From UBA11373 sp035291545 (lineage in GTDB: Bacteria > Actinomycetota > Acidimicrobiia > Spongiisociales > UBA11373), in NCBI GenBank assembly GCA_035291545.1, contig DATDRW010000087.1, forward strand, positions 1 through 62,401: DNA of 62,401 nt, written 5' to 3'. Positions 16,504 through 25,232 of the stretch are shown here, in pieces. The notes beneath the pieces are model-generated. The model was not told where the DNA came from. It saw only the letters and a list, made by a program, of their open reading frames with translations, and made no database searches. Position 1 is the first letter of the stretch, and each line of letters opens with the position of its first letter. The position numbers were made by a program, and so were the translations under genes.

Positions 16504-17010
16504 ATGGCACTGAACCCCGAGACGCTCAACACCGTTCTGTGGTCCATCCCCAATGTGCTCTGTCTGGTCGGATCGGCAGCAGGGGAGGAGTGGAACGGCA
16601 TGACCGCGTCCTGGGTAACCCAGGTGTCGATGTCGCCGGTGTTGGTCGGGGCGTCGATCGACGCGTCCTCAGTGACGCATCGGTTGATCACCGCGGGAGG
16701 CACCTTCAGCGTCAATCTGTGGAGCCGCGAGGACACGCGGACCTTCGTCAAGTTTTCCAAGCCCGCCGATTACCGCGACGGCATGCTCAACGGCCGACGG
16801 GTACGCCCCGGGGTGACCGGCTCTCCGATCTTCGAAGAAGCGATCGCATATCTCGATTGCAGCGTGCGCAACTCGCTCGCGCTGGGCTCACACACCCTGT
16901 TCGTCGGCGAGGTGGTCGATTGCGGCTTCCAGAACGATGGCGAGCACGCCGCGGTCGCCCGAATGGAGGACACCCGGATGAAGTACGGCGGTGTCCTCCG
17001 GGGTCATTGA
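16504..17010 (+). CDS. Flavin reductase-like FMN-binding protein
   Basis: 168 residues, flavin reductase-like split-barrel fold. Landmarks are NGMTASWVTQVSMSPVLVGA (FMN phosphate-binding Thr/Ser region), FSVNLWSRE and the C-terminal LFVGEVVDCG. Members reduce FMN/FAD with NAD(P)H for partner monooxygenases or act as stand-alone oxidoreductases. No monooxygenase is adjacent. Its stop overlaps the convergent membrane protein gene by seven bases. Confidence 0.82.
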   Translation: MALNPETLNTVLWSIPNVLCLVGSAAGEEWNGMTASWVTQVSMSPVLVGASIDASSVTHRLITAGGTFSVNLWSREDTRTFVKFSKPADYRDGMLNGRRVRPGVTGSPIFEEAIAYLDCSVRNSLALGSHTLFVGEVVDCGFQNDGEHAAVARMEDTRMKYGGVLRGH

Positions 17011-17789
17011 TGCTCGGGTGCTCCGACGGACGAGTCTGATGTCGGCCGATCGCCCAGCCAGGGTCGGATCCTTCCCCGCCATCCGGCCACGGTGCGGCGG
17101 TGATCGCCGGCGGCGAGGGCGGCGACCACGAGCAGGGTGGCCCCCGTCATGTCGGCGAGACGTGAGGCGAATCTGACGGCGTCGCCCACCCCGAGGAGCC
17201 CGACGGCCGGAGTGGCGGCGATACAGCAGCACGAGAGCACGAGGTAGCCGACCACGCGGGGCTCGGTGACCATCACCCTGCCGGCCGCCCAGGAACTCGC
17301 CCGGCGCAGGACCCAGTATCCGCCGAGCGCCACGATCACCAGGCCGGCCGCGCCGAGGCCGGTTCCAAGCCCGAGATCAGCCGCCCATCGGCCGAGTCCG
17401 TCGGCCAGACTCGTTGCCGACGAGACACGGATTTCCCCGATCTCGATGGGTTGGACCCCGATGAGACCGAGACCGTAATGCGCCGTGTCGAGCACGCCCC
17501 ACACCGCGACCCCCGGGATCACCCATCGGAACCTCGAGTCGGATGGAGAGCGCCGGGCCGCCCACACCCCGACGATGGCGGCGCCGGCGTATGCGCCCCG
17601 GGTGAACCACGACACCAGGCCGTGTTCCGATCCCAACCATGGACGCACACCCGGCGCCGTCGCGTAGGCGGCGGCGAGCGCCAATGTGAGGGCCACGACC
17701 ACTGAGGCAAAGGCGGCAGTGACGTCGGCCACGGGGATCCGGGTCGCCCTCGCAGAACGGCGCGGCGGTGCGGTGGTTCCCGGGATCAT
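17004..17789 (-). CDS. Polytopic membrane protein of unknown function
   Basis: 261 residues with about seven hydrophobic segments, for example in AFASVVVALTLALAAAYA, AGAAIVGVWAARR, GAAGLVIVALGGYWVL and VVGYLVLSCCCIAATPAVG. The C-terminal 30 residues are soluble. I recognise no family. ATG 17789 overlaps the stop of the upstream gene (17786-18286) as ATGA, so they form an operon. The long open frame upstream of this start is a shadow. Confidence 0.65.
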   Translation of the reverse strand: MIPGTTAPPRRSARATRIPVADVTAAFASVVVALTLALAAAYATAPGVRPWLGSEHGLVSWFTRGAYAGAAIVGVWAARRSPSDSRFRWVIPGVAVWGVLDTAHYGLGLIGVQPIEIGEIRVSSATSLADGLGRWAADLGLGTGLGAAGLVIVALGGYWVLRRASSWAAGRVMVTEPRVVGYLVLSCCCIAATPAVGLLGVGDAVRFASRLADMTGATLLVVAALAAGDHRRTVAGWRGRIRPWLGDRPTSDSSVGAPEHQ

Positions 17790-18286
17790 CCGGAGTACCG
17801 GCGCAGTGCCCACAGCACTTCGACCCGCTGCGAACGCCGCAGCGGGAGACCCGGGTGTGACCAGATGTGCTCGGCAATTCGCTCTCCGGGGACTACGCCC
17901 AGCCGGTCGAGGTGATGACGTGACGCCTGGATGGCGGTGACCAGGATCGGGTAGGCAATCGTCACCAGCCCGAGTGCCCGGCGCAGCTCGTGGGCGCCGA
18001 GGAGTGCGTGCTTCACCGGAGTGGTGACCCGGACGCCGTGACGGTAGAGACCATCGTCGTGGATCTCGGCCGGGATGGTTTCGGGATCCACTCCCACGGT
18101 GAATACACCGTTCGGCCCGACCACCACGTGATCGATCCGCGGGCCGGATGGCAGGGTCACCCCGTCGACCACGCTCCAATCGGACGGCAGGTGCTCCAGA
18201 CCGGCCGGGTGGACGCGGGGGCGCGGCGGCGTTGCCAGAGCGACGTCATATAGCCAGCGACCGGGAAGTGCCACAACTTCGGCCAT
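17786..18286 (-). CDS. Small NERD-like domain protein
   Basis: 166 residues. The segment GPRIDHVVVGPNGVFTVGVD matches the core beta strands of NERD (nuclease-related) domains, but the position of the family lysine after the last strand carries Asp-Pro instead. The remainder (YRHGVRVTTPVKHALLGAHE) fits the helix after the core. It is probably a soluble degenerate nuclease-fold protein, coupled to the membrane protein downstream. Assignment is tentative. Confidence 0.6.
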   Translation of the reverse strand: MAEVVALPGRWLYDVALATPPRPRVHPAGLEHLPSDWSVVDGVTLPSGPRIDHVVVGPNGVFTVGVDPETIPAEIHDDGLYRHGVRVTTPVKHALLGAHELRRALGLVTIAYPILVTAIQASRHHLDRLGVVPGERIAEHIWSHPGLPLRRSQRVEVLWALRRYSG

Positions 18287-18328
18287 GCCTACCCATCGGC
18301 GGGCGCTCGGGAGCCCTTGAGGCGGCGG

Positions 18329-18334
18329 TAGCCT
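18329..18334 (+). promoter_or_regulatory. TANNNT -10 box (TAGCCT), leaderless type
   Basis: Ends 8 bases before the GTG start of the DUF971 gene at 18343. Confidence 0.45.
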
Positions 18335-18342
18335 TCGCCGCC

Positions 18343-18618
18343 GTGGACGTGCCGCAGCGCATCGAGGTGGGAGACGGCGCCGGGGTGACCATCACCTGGG
18401 GCGACGATCGCGTCGACCGGCTCTCCGCAGCGATTCTCCGCTCGGCGTGTCCGTGCGCGGCTTGCCGCGGGGTTGCCGGGGCCCCTCCCGGGACGAGCGT
18501 GCGCACGGTCCGTCCGGTCGGCGGCTATGCGATCGCGGTGACCTTCGCCCCCGACGGCCATGCCGCCGGCATCTACCCATTCGACCTGCTCCGTTTGCTC
18601 GGGACCGAGCCCGCATGA
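18343..18618 (+). CDS. DUF971 (gamma-butyrobetaine hydroxylase N-terminal-like) protein
   Basis: 91 residues, a stand-alone DUF971 domain. The typical pattern is a strand ITWGDDRVDRLSAAILRSAC, then a Cys cluster (CPCAACRG) likely to bind metal, and the closing GIYPFDLLRLL. In eukaryotic hydroxylases this domain binds zinc; in bacteria it is linked with Fe-S cluster metabolism. The stop overlaps the ATG of the aldehyde dehydrogenase gene as ATGA, so the two are co-translated. Confidence 0.78.
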   Translation: MDVPQRIEVGDGAGVTITWGDDRVDRLSAAILRSACPCAACRGVAGAPPGTSVRTVRPVGGYAIAVTFAPDGHAAGIYPFDLLRLLGTEPA

Positions 18619-20303
18619 TCCCGGCGACCCCCCGGGCGACGCTCGCCGCGTCGGTCGAGACTCTCGCACAGCGATCCGGGGCCTGGGTCGCGGTACCGGT
18701 TGCAGAGAAGGTAGATCACCTGCGGACGGTGATGTCCAGATTCCTCGAGGTGAGCGACGACCTCGTCGCCGATGCGCTGACGGCCAAGGGCCTCGACCCG
18801 TCGTACGGAGCCGAGGATTGGGTGTCGGGGCCGATCAGCTTCCTGCGCACCTGCCGATTCCTCGCGGCGACGCTCGATGGGATCGAACGAACCGGCCGGG
18901 TTCCGCTGCCCGACGAAGCTTTCGGGGAGCGACCGGACGGACGGGTGACCGTGGACGTGATACCGGGCGATCGGTGGGATCGCGTGCAGTACCCGCGCTG
19001 GAGCGGCCGGGTGTGGATGGAGCCGGGTATTCCCCTTGCCGCAGCCCGGGAGCACCTCGGGTCGATCTACACCAAGCCCGGGTCCGCCACGCCGGCGGTC
19101 GCCGCGGTGCTCGGCGCCGGCAACGTGGCGAGCATCGCCCCCCTCGACCTGGTGCACAAGCTGTTCGTCGAGGGCCATGTCGCCATCGTGAAGTTCAGTC
19201 CGATCAACGAGTACGTGGGACCGCACGTGGAGCACGCATTCGCCCCTCTGGCCGACGCCGGGTTCGTCCGTTTCGCCTACGGCGGTCCCGACGTCGGGGA
19301 GTACCTGGTGCGCCACCCGCTGGTGGACGAGGTGCACATCACCGGGTCCGAGCTGACCCACGATGCCATCGTCTTCGGCACAGGCGACGAAGGACGGGCA
19401 CGCAAGGCGCGCAACGAGCCGATTCTGGCCAAGCGGATCACGAGTGAACTGGGCAACGTGAGTCCGGTCATCGTCGTCCCGGGCGACTGGTCGTCTCGCG
19501 CCCTCGCCTGGCAGGCACGCCACGTGGCCACCCAGGTGGTGCAGAACGGCGGGTACAACTGCAACGCCGCAAAGGTGGTGCTCCTGTCCCGTCTCTGGCG
19601 GCAACGTGACGAGTTCGTCGAGGCAGTCGCCGCGTGCCTGGCATCGCGCCCCCCGCGACCCGCCTACTACCCCGGGTCGGAAGCCCGGTATGAGCGGGCC
19701 ATCGTCGGGGCACCGCGGGTGCGGGTGCTGGGCCAACACGGCGACGGGTGCCTTGCCCCGACGATCCTCGAGGGATTCGACGCCTCTGCCGAAGCCGCGG
19801 CGATCACCGAGGAGGCCTTCTGCCAGGTGGTCGCCATCGTGGATCTCCCCGAGGCTGCACCCGGCCGGTTTCTGGGAGCGGTGGTGGACTTCTGCAACGA
19901 ACGGCTCCGCGGCACGCTGAACGCCACGATCCTCGTCGACCCTCGAACCGCCCGGGCTCCCGAGACGGGTGTGGCGCGAGCCGTGGAGCGGCTGCGCTAC
20001 GGCTCGATCGGGATCAATGTGTGGGCCGCAGCGGCCTTCCCACTCGGCGTCGCCCCCTGGGGCGCGTACCCGGGGCACCGTCTCGACGACGTGCAGAGCG
20101 GGATCGGGTTCGTGCACAACGCCCGGCTCATCGATCGTCCGGAGAAGACGGTGATCCGGGCACCGTTCGTGATGTTCCCCGCCCCGCCGTGGTCGGTGTT
20201 CCACCGGCGGGCCACGGCGGCCCTGCGCCGGGTGGCCCGATTCGAAGCGGACCCCGGCCCGCTGCGTTTGGCCGCGATGCTGGGACCCTCGCTCCGGCCC
20301 TGA
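18615..20303 (+). CDS. Aldehyde dehydrogenase family protein
   Basis: 562 residues, longer than the usual about 490. NAD-binding and catalytic landmarks are visible but divergent: IVKFSPINEYVGP (nucleotide-binding Lys), VHITGSELTHDAIVFG, the general-base Glu in ITSELGNVSPVIV (usual ELGG), and the catalytic Cys in NGGYNCNAAKVV. An extra N-terminal segment of about 100 residues and a C-terminal segment after LIDRPEKT are not typical. It should oxidise or reduce an aldehyde or acyl substrate with NAD(P). It is coupled to the DUF971 gene and ends 3 bases from the convergent lhr. Confidence 0.75.
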   Translation: MIPATPRATLAASVETLAQRSGAWVAVPVAEKVDHLRTVMSRFLEVSDDLVADALTAKGLDPSYGAEDWVSGPISFLRTCRFLAATLDGIERTGRVPLPDEAFGERPDGRVTVDVIPGDRWDRVQYPRWSGRVWMEPGIPLAAAREHLGSIYTKPGSATPAVAAVLGAGNVASIAPLDLVHKLFVEGHVAIVKFSPINEYVGPHVEHAFAPLADAGFVRFAYGGPDVGEYLVRHPLVDEVHITGSELTHDAIVFGTGDEGRARKARNEPILAKRITSELGNVSPVIVVPGDWSSRALAWQARHVATQVVQNGGYNCNAAKVVLLSRLWRQRDEFVEAVAACLASRPPRPAYYPGSEARYERAIVGAPRVRVLGQHGDGCLAPTILEGFDASAEAAAITEEAFCQVVAIVDLPEAAPGRFLGAVVDFCNERLRGTLNATILVDPRTARAPETGVARAVERLRYGSIGINVWAAAAFPLGVAPWGAYPGHRLDDVQSGIGFVHNARLIDRPEKTVIRAPFVMFPAPPWSVFHRRATAALRRVARFEADPGPLRLAAMLGPSLRP

Positions 20304-20306
20304 CGG

Positions 20307-23300
20307 TCAACGCGTTCGGGCGGCGATCCCGCGGTACGACGCGACGAAACCGGTGGCGAGCAAAGCCATTCCCAGTGCGGTGCCGCCGGGCTCGGCTCCG
20401 TCGATGGTCGTCACCACCATGCGCCGGATCCGCCGTTCGGCGAGATCGGCAAGCGCAGCCGCGGTGGCCGCCAGGTCGTCCGGGTCGCCGGTGAAACACA
20501 GCACCGACCTCCCGCTGCGCTCCACGAAGGCGGCGGGCCGTCCCCCGACGAGAACCGCGTAGGCGCCCGCAGAGCGTGAGGGACGGCCGGGGTGCTCGGG
20601 CCACGGGATCGCGGCACCGAAGGGATTCGCCGGATCGGCGGCGGCGACGACGGTGGCCGGGCCACCCTCGTCATGACCCAGCCTGAGGCGATCGACGGCC
20701 CCGGGGAGGGCGAACTGGGAGCCGCCGAGACCTTCGACGAAATAGCCACGGCGCACCCGTCCGGCGTCCTCGAGGGCGGCGAAGACGGGATACGCCCCCG
20801 AGAACCCACCCGGGATCCCTTCGGCCAGGACCGCGTCGCGGACCACGATGCCGTGGCGCTCCAGCAACTGGTCGACCCTCGCCGCAGCAGCCTCGGTGGG
20901 TGAGATGGGCGTCGCGAGATCGGACACCAGGTACCACCGCCCGCTCCCCGCGGGCGGCGCGGCCGCCGATGGCAGGGTCGGGCGCCTCGTCGCCGGCCTG
21001 CGTACTCGCCCCCACAGGAAGGCCCGGAGCGGCGCCACGGTGTCGTTGGTCACCTCACCCGCCCACACCAGATCCCACAGGGCGTCGAGGGTCTCCTCCG
21101 GGTCGCCACCTCCGGCGGCGGCGTACAGGTCGCGGAAGAACGATGCACCCCGCTCGGCGAGGCGGCTGCGGATGCGCTCGTGGATCGTTCCCGCGGGTCT
21201 GTCGGCACCGGCATCCCACACCAGCGCCTGCACCCGGTCGCGCAGATAGAGCGCCACCCGCCCGTCGCGGCCCCCGAGGGGACCCCTGCCGACCCAGACC
21301 ACGTCGCCGGATGCAGTGAGCGAGTCGAGCAGGTCGGGGGAGTAGCGCAGTCGGGAGGAGAGCACGTCCCCTTCGAGGATCGACGCCGGGATGGCGGCGC
21401 CCTGCAGCCTGGCGATGCACTCGACCAGGCGTACCGTGCCGGTCCCGCCGGTGCCGATGCCGTGCCAGCCGAGACCGAAACGGGTGAAGGTGGGGTGATC
21501 CACCGCCTCGATCGACCGCCGCAGCAGGGCGAGCGATCGGCGGCGCATCCGTTGCAGTACCTCGACGGAGACCCACTCGACTCCGTGCCCGCCGGGGCGC
21601 ACCGCTCCCCGGGTGACCCGCCCGCGGTGCTCGAGGGCGTCCAGGGTGGCGGTGACGACGGCGCGGGGGAGTCCGAGCGCGGCGGAGACGTCCTCCGTGG
21701 TGAACGGCCCGTTCGTGCGGGCAAACCGCGAAACGAGGTCCGACACCGGATCATCGCCCGGCTCGAGGTGAGCCGCCGGGATGCCGGGGGGCACGGCGAC
21801 ACCCAGGCCGTCGCGCAGCCTCCCGGCGTCCTCGACGGCCGCCCAGTGCGGCTCGCCGTGGAGGGTCACCCGAATCACCCTTCGCGTCCGTTCGAGGCGG
21901 GAGAGGATCGCGTTCGCGTCGGCGTCGGCAGACCGCGCGGCCACGGCGGCGGGGGTGAGTGGTCCGAGGCGGCGCAACAGATCGGCGGTGGCGTCCTCGC
22001 CGGAGGCGCGTCGTTCCGGACTGAGGGACTGCAGGTCGGCCTCGACCCCGGCCACCGCCTCGGGTTCGAGCAGGTCGCGCATCGCCGGTTCCCCGAGGAG
22101 TTCCCGGAGCAGGGTCTGGTCCACGGTGAGCGCCATGGCCCGACGCTCGGCAGGAGGGGCGTCGTAGTCGTACATGAACGAAGCGACGAAGTCGAACGAG
22201 AGGCTCGTGGCGAAAGGGCTGGGACCGGCGGTGTCGACGACGGTCACCCGCACCCGCCGCGCCGCGACGTCGGCGAGCAGCGCCTTCAGGGCCGGGAGGT
22301 CGAAATGCTCCTGGAGGATCTCGCGGTACGTCTCGAGCACGATCGGGAACGTGGGGTATCGGGCAGCGACGCCGAGCAGGCCCTCCGAGCGCCGCCGTTG
22401 CAGCCACAGCGGAGTGCGGTGACCGGGTCGGCGCCGGGGGAGCAGCAGCGACCTGCCCGCCGCCTCGCGGAACCGCCCGGCGAAGAGGGTGCTGACCCCC
22501 ACCTCGTCGACCACGAGCCGCTCGACCTCTTCTGGGTCGAGCAGAATCGATGCGGGATCGGGCGGGACGTCGGCGTCGGGAAACCGGACGATCACGCCGT
22601 CGTCCGACCACACCGCCTCGGTGGTCACGCCCGCGGCCTCGCGCAACCGACGCTGTACGGCGAGGGCCCACGGCGCGTGCACCCTTGCGCCGAAGGGAGA
22701 CAGGACGACGAGCCGCCAGTCCCCGATCTCGTCGCGGTAGCGCTCGACCACGATGATGCGATCCGACGGAAGTGCACCGGTGGCGGCGACCTCTTCGGCG
22801 AAGTAGGAGACCAGGTTGACGGCGGCACGGGGATCGAGCCGGTACCGGGTGGTGAGCAACTCGCGGGCCGCCTCGGGCTCGAGGTGCCCCAGTTCTCGCA
22901 CGAAGGCGCCGATGGCCCGTCCCGTCTCGACCGGTCTCCCCAGCCCGTCGCCGTGCCAGAAGGGCATCCGGGCGGAGCGTTCGCCGGGGGCGGGGACGAC
23001 CACCACGCGATCGGGGGTGATCTCGACAACCTTCCAGGAGGAGGATCCGAGGACGAACACGTCCCCGATGCGGCTCTCGTACACCCACTCCTCGTCGAGT
23101 TCCCCGACCCGGCCCCCTTCGGGCAGCACCGCCGGGTACAGCCCTCGGTCGGGGATCGTCCCGGCATTGGTGACCGCCAGCAACCGGGCATTGCCTCGGG
23201 CGGTGAGTGTCCCGTTGGTGCGGTCCCACACGATCCGGGGCCGGAGTTCGGCGAAGTCGTCGGAGGGATACCTGCCGGACAGCATGTCGAGCACGGCCTC

Positions 23301-24677
23301 GTACGCGCTCCGGGGAAGGTTCCGAAACGGCGTCGCCCGACGCACCATGTCGTAGAGATCGTCGGCGGCGCGGTCGGCGACCGCGACACACGCCACCACC
23401 TGCTGGGAGAGGACGTCGAGCGGGTTCTCGGGGATCACGGTCTCCTCGATGAGACCGTGGTGCATGCGGTCGACGATCACAGCGGTCTCGAGGAGGTCAC
23501 CGCGATGTTTGGGGAAGACCCGGGCTCGACTCGGCGCGCCCACCTGGTGGCCTGCCCTGCCGACCCGCTGCAGTCCCCGGGCGACCGTCCCCGGTGACTC
23601 GACCAGAACCACCAGATCGACTGCGTCCATGTCGATGCCCAGTTCGAGAGAAGACGTGGCGACGACGCAGCGCAGCGCGCCGGTCTTCAGCCCGTCCTCG
23701 ATGATGAGTCGCTGTTCGCGCGACAGCGAGCCGTGGTGAGCCCGCGCGATCTCCTCCCCGGCGAGATCGTTGAGCGCACCCGCCAGCCGCTCCGCGATCC
23801 CGCGGCTGTTCGAGAAGACGATCGTCGATCGATGTCGGCGGACCAGGTCGAGGATTGCCGGGTACACCGATGGCCAGATCGACCGGGTCGGGTGGCCCTC
23901 GTCGTCGGTGGTGTCCGGGGCGGTCATGTCCTCGACCGGGACGACGATCTCGATCTCGAGTTGCTTGTCTCTCGGGGCGTCGACGATGCGAACCGGCCGC
24001 GGCGTCCAGCCGTTCTCCGAGGCGGTGCCACCGGCGAGGAACTCGGCGATCCGCTCCAGGGGACGCTGGGTGGCGCTGAGCCCGATCCGCTGCGCGGGTG
24101 CCTTCGTGATCTCTTCGAGCCGCTCCAGGCTCAGACTGAGGTGAGCTCCCCGCTTGGTACCGGCAATCGAGTGGATCTCGTCGACGATCACCCAACGCAC
24201 CGGGGCGAGGATCTCGACGGCGGCGGAGGTGAGCATGAGGTACAGGCTCTCCGGGGTCGTGATGAGGATGTCCGGGGGGTGCCGCTGCATCCTTCGGCGC
24301 TCGTCGGCAGGGGTGTCTCCGGTTCGCATGGCGGTGACGAGGTCCGCCAGCCGTTCACCGCGGCGCGCTGCGGCGTGCGAGATGCCGCGCAGGGGACTTC
24401 GCAGGTTGCGTTCGATGTCGTACGCGAGCGCCTTCAACGGCGAGACGTACAGCACCCGGCAACGGTCGCGTTCGGGGGGTGGTCCCTCCAGGAACAGGCG
24501 GTCGAGCGCCCAGAGAAAGGCGGCCAGCGTCTTTCCCGATCCGGTCGGGGCGTGGACCAGTGTGTGCGTCCCGCCGGCGATGGCGTCCCAACCCAGCTCC
24601 TGCGCCGGAGTCGGAGCCGCGAAAGAGGCCTCGAACCACGAGCGGGTGGCCGGGGTGAAGCGGTCGAGGGCGGACAT
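20307..24677 (-). CDS. lhr: Large helicase-related protein Lhr
   Basis: 1456 residues, close to actinobacterial Lhr (about 1500). The superfamily 2 core spans about residues 1-850: Walker A HAPTGSGKT, Walker B VDEIHSIAG, motif III SATQRP, and motifs V/VI in ATSSLELGID and QRVGRAGH. The Lhr-specific winged-helix and beta-barrel domains plus a long C-terminal domain follow. Lhr is a 3'-5' ATP-dependent DNA translocase, induced by DNA damage in mycobacteria. ATG 24677 is chosen because SALDRFTPATRSWF begins the conserved N-terminus and a damage-type promoter ends 7 bases upstream. Confidence 0.93.
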   Translation of the reverse strand: MSALDRFTPATRSWFEASFAAPTPAQELGWDAIAGGTHTLVHAPTGSGKTLAAFLWALDRLFLEGPPPERDRCRVLYVSPLKALAYDIERNLRSPLRGISHAAARRGERLADLVTAMRTGDTPADERRRMQRHPPDILITTPESLYLMLTSAAVEILAPVRWVIVDEIHSIAGTKRGAHLSLSLERLEEITKAPAQRIGLSATQRPLERIAEFLAGGTASENGWTPRPVRIVDAPRDKQLEIEIVVPVEDMTAPDTTDDEGHPTRSIWPSVYPAILDLVRRHRSTIVFSNSRGIAERLAGALNDLAGEEIARAHHGSLSREQRLIIEDGLKTGALRCVVATSSLELGIDMDAVDLVVLVESPGTVARGLQRVGRAGHQVGAPSRARVFPKHRGDLLETAVIVDRMHHGLIEETVIPENPLDVLSQQVVACVAVADRAADDLYDMVRRATPFRNLPRSAYEAVLDMLSGRYPSDDFAELRPRIVWDRTNGTLTARGNARLLAVTNAGTIPDRGLYPAVLPEGGRVGELDEEWVYESRIGDVFVLGSSSWKVVEITPDRVVVVPAPGERSARMPFWHGDGLGRPVETGRAIGAFVRELGHLEPEAARELLTTRYRLDPRAAVNLVSYFAEEVAATGALPSDRIIVVERYRDEIGDWRLVVLSPFGARVHAPWALAVQRRLREAAGVTTEAVWSDDGVIVRFPDADVPPDPASILLDPEEVERLVVDEVGVSTLFAGRFREAAGRSLLLPRRRPGHRTPLWLQRRRSEGLLGVAARYPTFPIVLETYREILQEHFDLPALKALLADVAARRVRVTVVDTAGPSPFATSLSFDFVASFMYDYDAPPAERRAMALTVDQTLLRELLGEPAMRDLLEPEAVAGVEADLQSLSPERRASGEDATADLLRRLGPLTPAAVAARSADADANAILSRLERTRRVIRVTLHGEPHWAAVEDAGRLRDGLGVAVPPGIPAAHLEPGDDPVSDLVSRFARTNGPFTTEDVSAALGLPRAVVTATLDALEHRGRVTRGAVRPGGHGVEWVSVEVLQRMRRRSLALLRRSIEAVDHPTFTRFGLGWHGIGTGGTGTVRLVECIARLQGAAIPASILEGDVLSSRLRYSPDLLDSLTASGDVVWVGRGPLGGRDGRVALYLRDRVQALVWDAGADRPAGTIHERIRSRLAERGASFFRDLYAAAGGGDPEETLDALWDLVWAGEVTNDTVAPLRAFLWGRVRRPATRRPTLPSAAAPPAGSGRWYLVSDLATPISPTEAAAARVDQLLERHGIVVRDAVLAEGIPGGFSGAYPVFAALEDAGRVRRGYFVEGLGGSQFALPGAVDRLRLGHDEGGPATVVAAADPANPFGAAIPWPEHPGRPSRSAGAYAVLVGGRPAAFVERSGRSVLCFTGDPDDLAATAAALADLAERRIRRMVVTTIDGAEPGGTALGMALLATGFVASYRGIAARTR

Positions 24678-24684
24678 CGCACGG

Positions 24685-24706
24685 AATGTACCGAGAGAAG
24701 GCGACA
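24685..24706 (-). promoter_or_regulatory. Predicted LexA-independent DNA-damage promoter of lhr
   Basis: On the minus strand the site reads TGTCG, CCT, eight bases, then TACATT. This fits the mycobacterial RecA-NDp/PafBC consensus TTGTCRGTG-N8-TANNNT except at the flanking GTG and first T. The -10 part ends 7 bases before the ATG, so the transcript would be leaderless. The recA promoter at 56081-56102 has the same spacing. Confidence 0.55.
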
Positions 24707-24713
24707 TGGGAAC

Positions 24714-25193
24714 ATGCCGCGCGTGCGCCGAACCATCCCGTTTCTCTACACGGGCGTGACCGTGGCTCTGTGGGTGGTGATCCTTCCCGGGGTGCTCATC
24801 CGCGACCAGCAGGGCGTCGGCGGGATTCCCTGGCGCCCTCTGCCGCTGGTGATCGCGGCCGCCGCCGTGCTTCTCGCCGGTACCGGCTTGGTCCACTACC
24901 CCGCTCGGCAGCTGGCGCAGCGGGGGATCGGTCTGTTCGGGATGACTCCCGGGCCGGTGCTGGTGACCGACGGCTGGTACCGGCGGGTGCGCAACCCGAT
25001 CGACGTGGGGACGACGCTGATCGCGCTCTCGCCGGTCGCCGCATTCGACGTGGCCTTGATGTGGGTGGTTCCGGGAGCTGCGCTGATCAACTTCACCGTC
25101 GGGGCCGGTCTCTACGAAGACCGGCGGCTGTTCGAGGGTTTCGGCGAGGAGTTCACCGGCTACCGGCGCCGGGTACCCAAGTGGATTCCGTGA
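24714..25193 (+). CDS. Isoprenylcysteine methyltransferase-like (ICMT/PEMT) membrane protein
   Basis: 159 residues with three or four membrane segments. The C-terminal SAM-binding pattern of the ICMT/PEMT family is visible: GWYRRVRNPIDVGTTLIA, then EDRRLFEGFGEEFTGYRRRVPKWIP (RxxxE...Y motif). Bacterial members methylate membrane-associated small molecules or have unknown substrates. ATG 24714 is the first good start; an upstream ATG in the same region is out of frame or antisense to lhr. The stop is followed by a heptamer repeat block. Confidence 0.78.
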   Translation: MPRVRRTIPFLYTGVTVALWVVILPGVLIRDQQGVGGIPWRPLPLVIAAAAVLLAGTGLVHYPARQLAQRGIGLFGMTPGPVLVTDGWYRRVRNPIDVGTTLIALSPVAAFDVALMWVVPGAALINFTVGAGLYEDRRLFEGFGEEFTGYRRRVPKWIP

Positions 25194-25197
25194 CCGC

Positions 25198-25225
25198 ATG
25201 GTCGATGGTCGGTCGACGGTCGACG
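25198..25225. repeat. Heptamer tandem repeat block B (2 x ATGGTCG, 2 x GTCGACG)
   Basis: Two copies of ATGGTCG are followed in phase by two copies of GTCGACG in the 39-bp convergent gap between the ICMT-like and ureohydrolase genes. GTCGAC is self-complementary, so the block can form short hairpins. Confidence 0.7.
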
Positions 25226-25232
25226 ATCAGCC

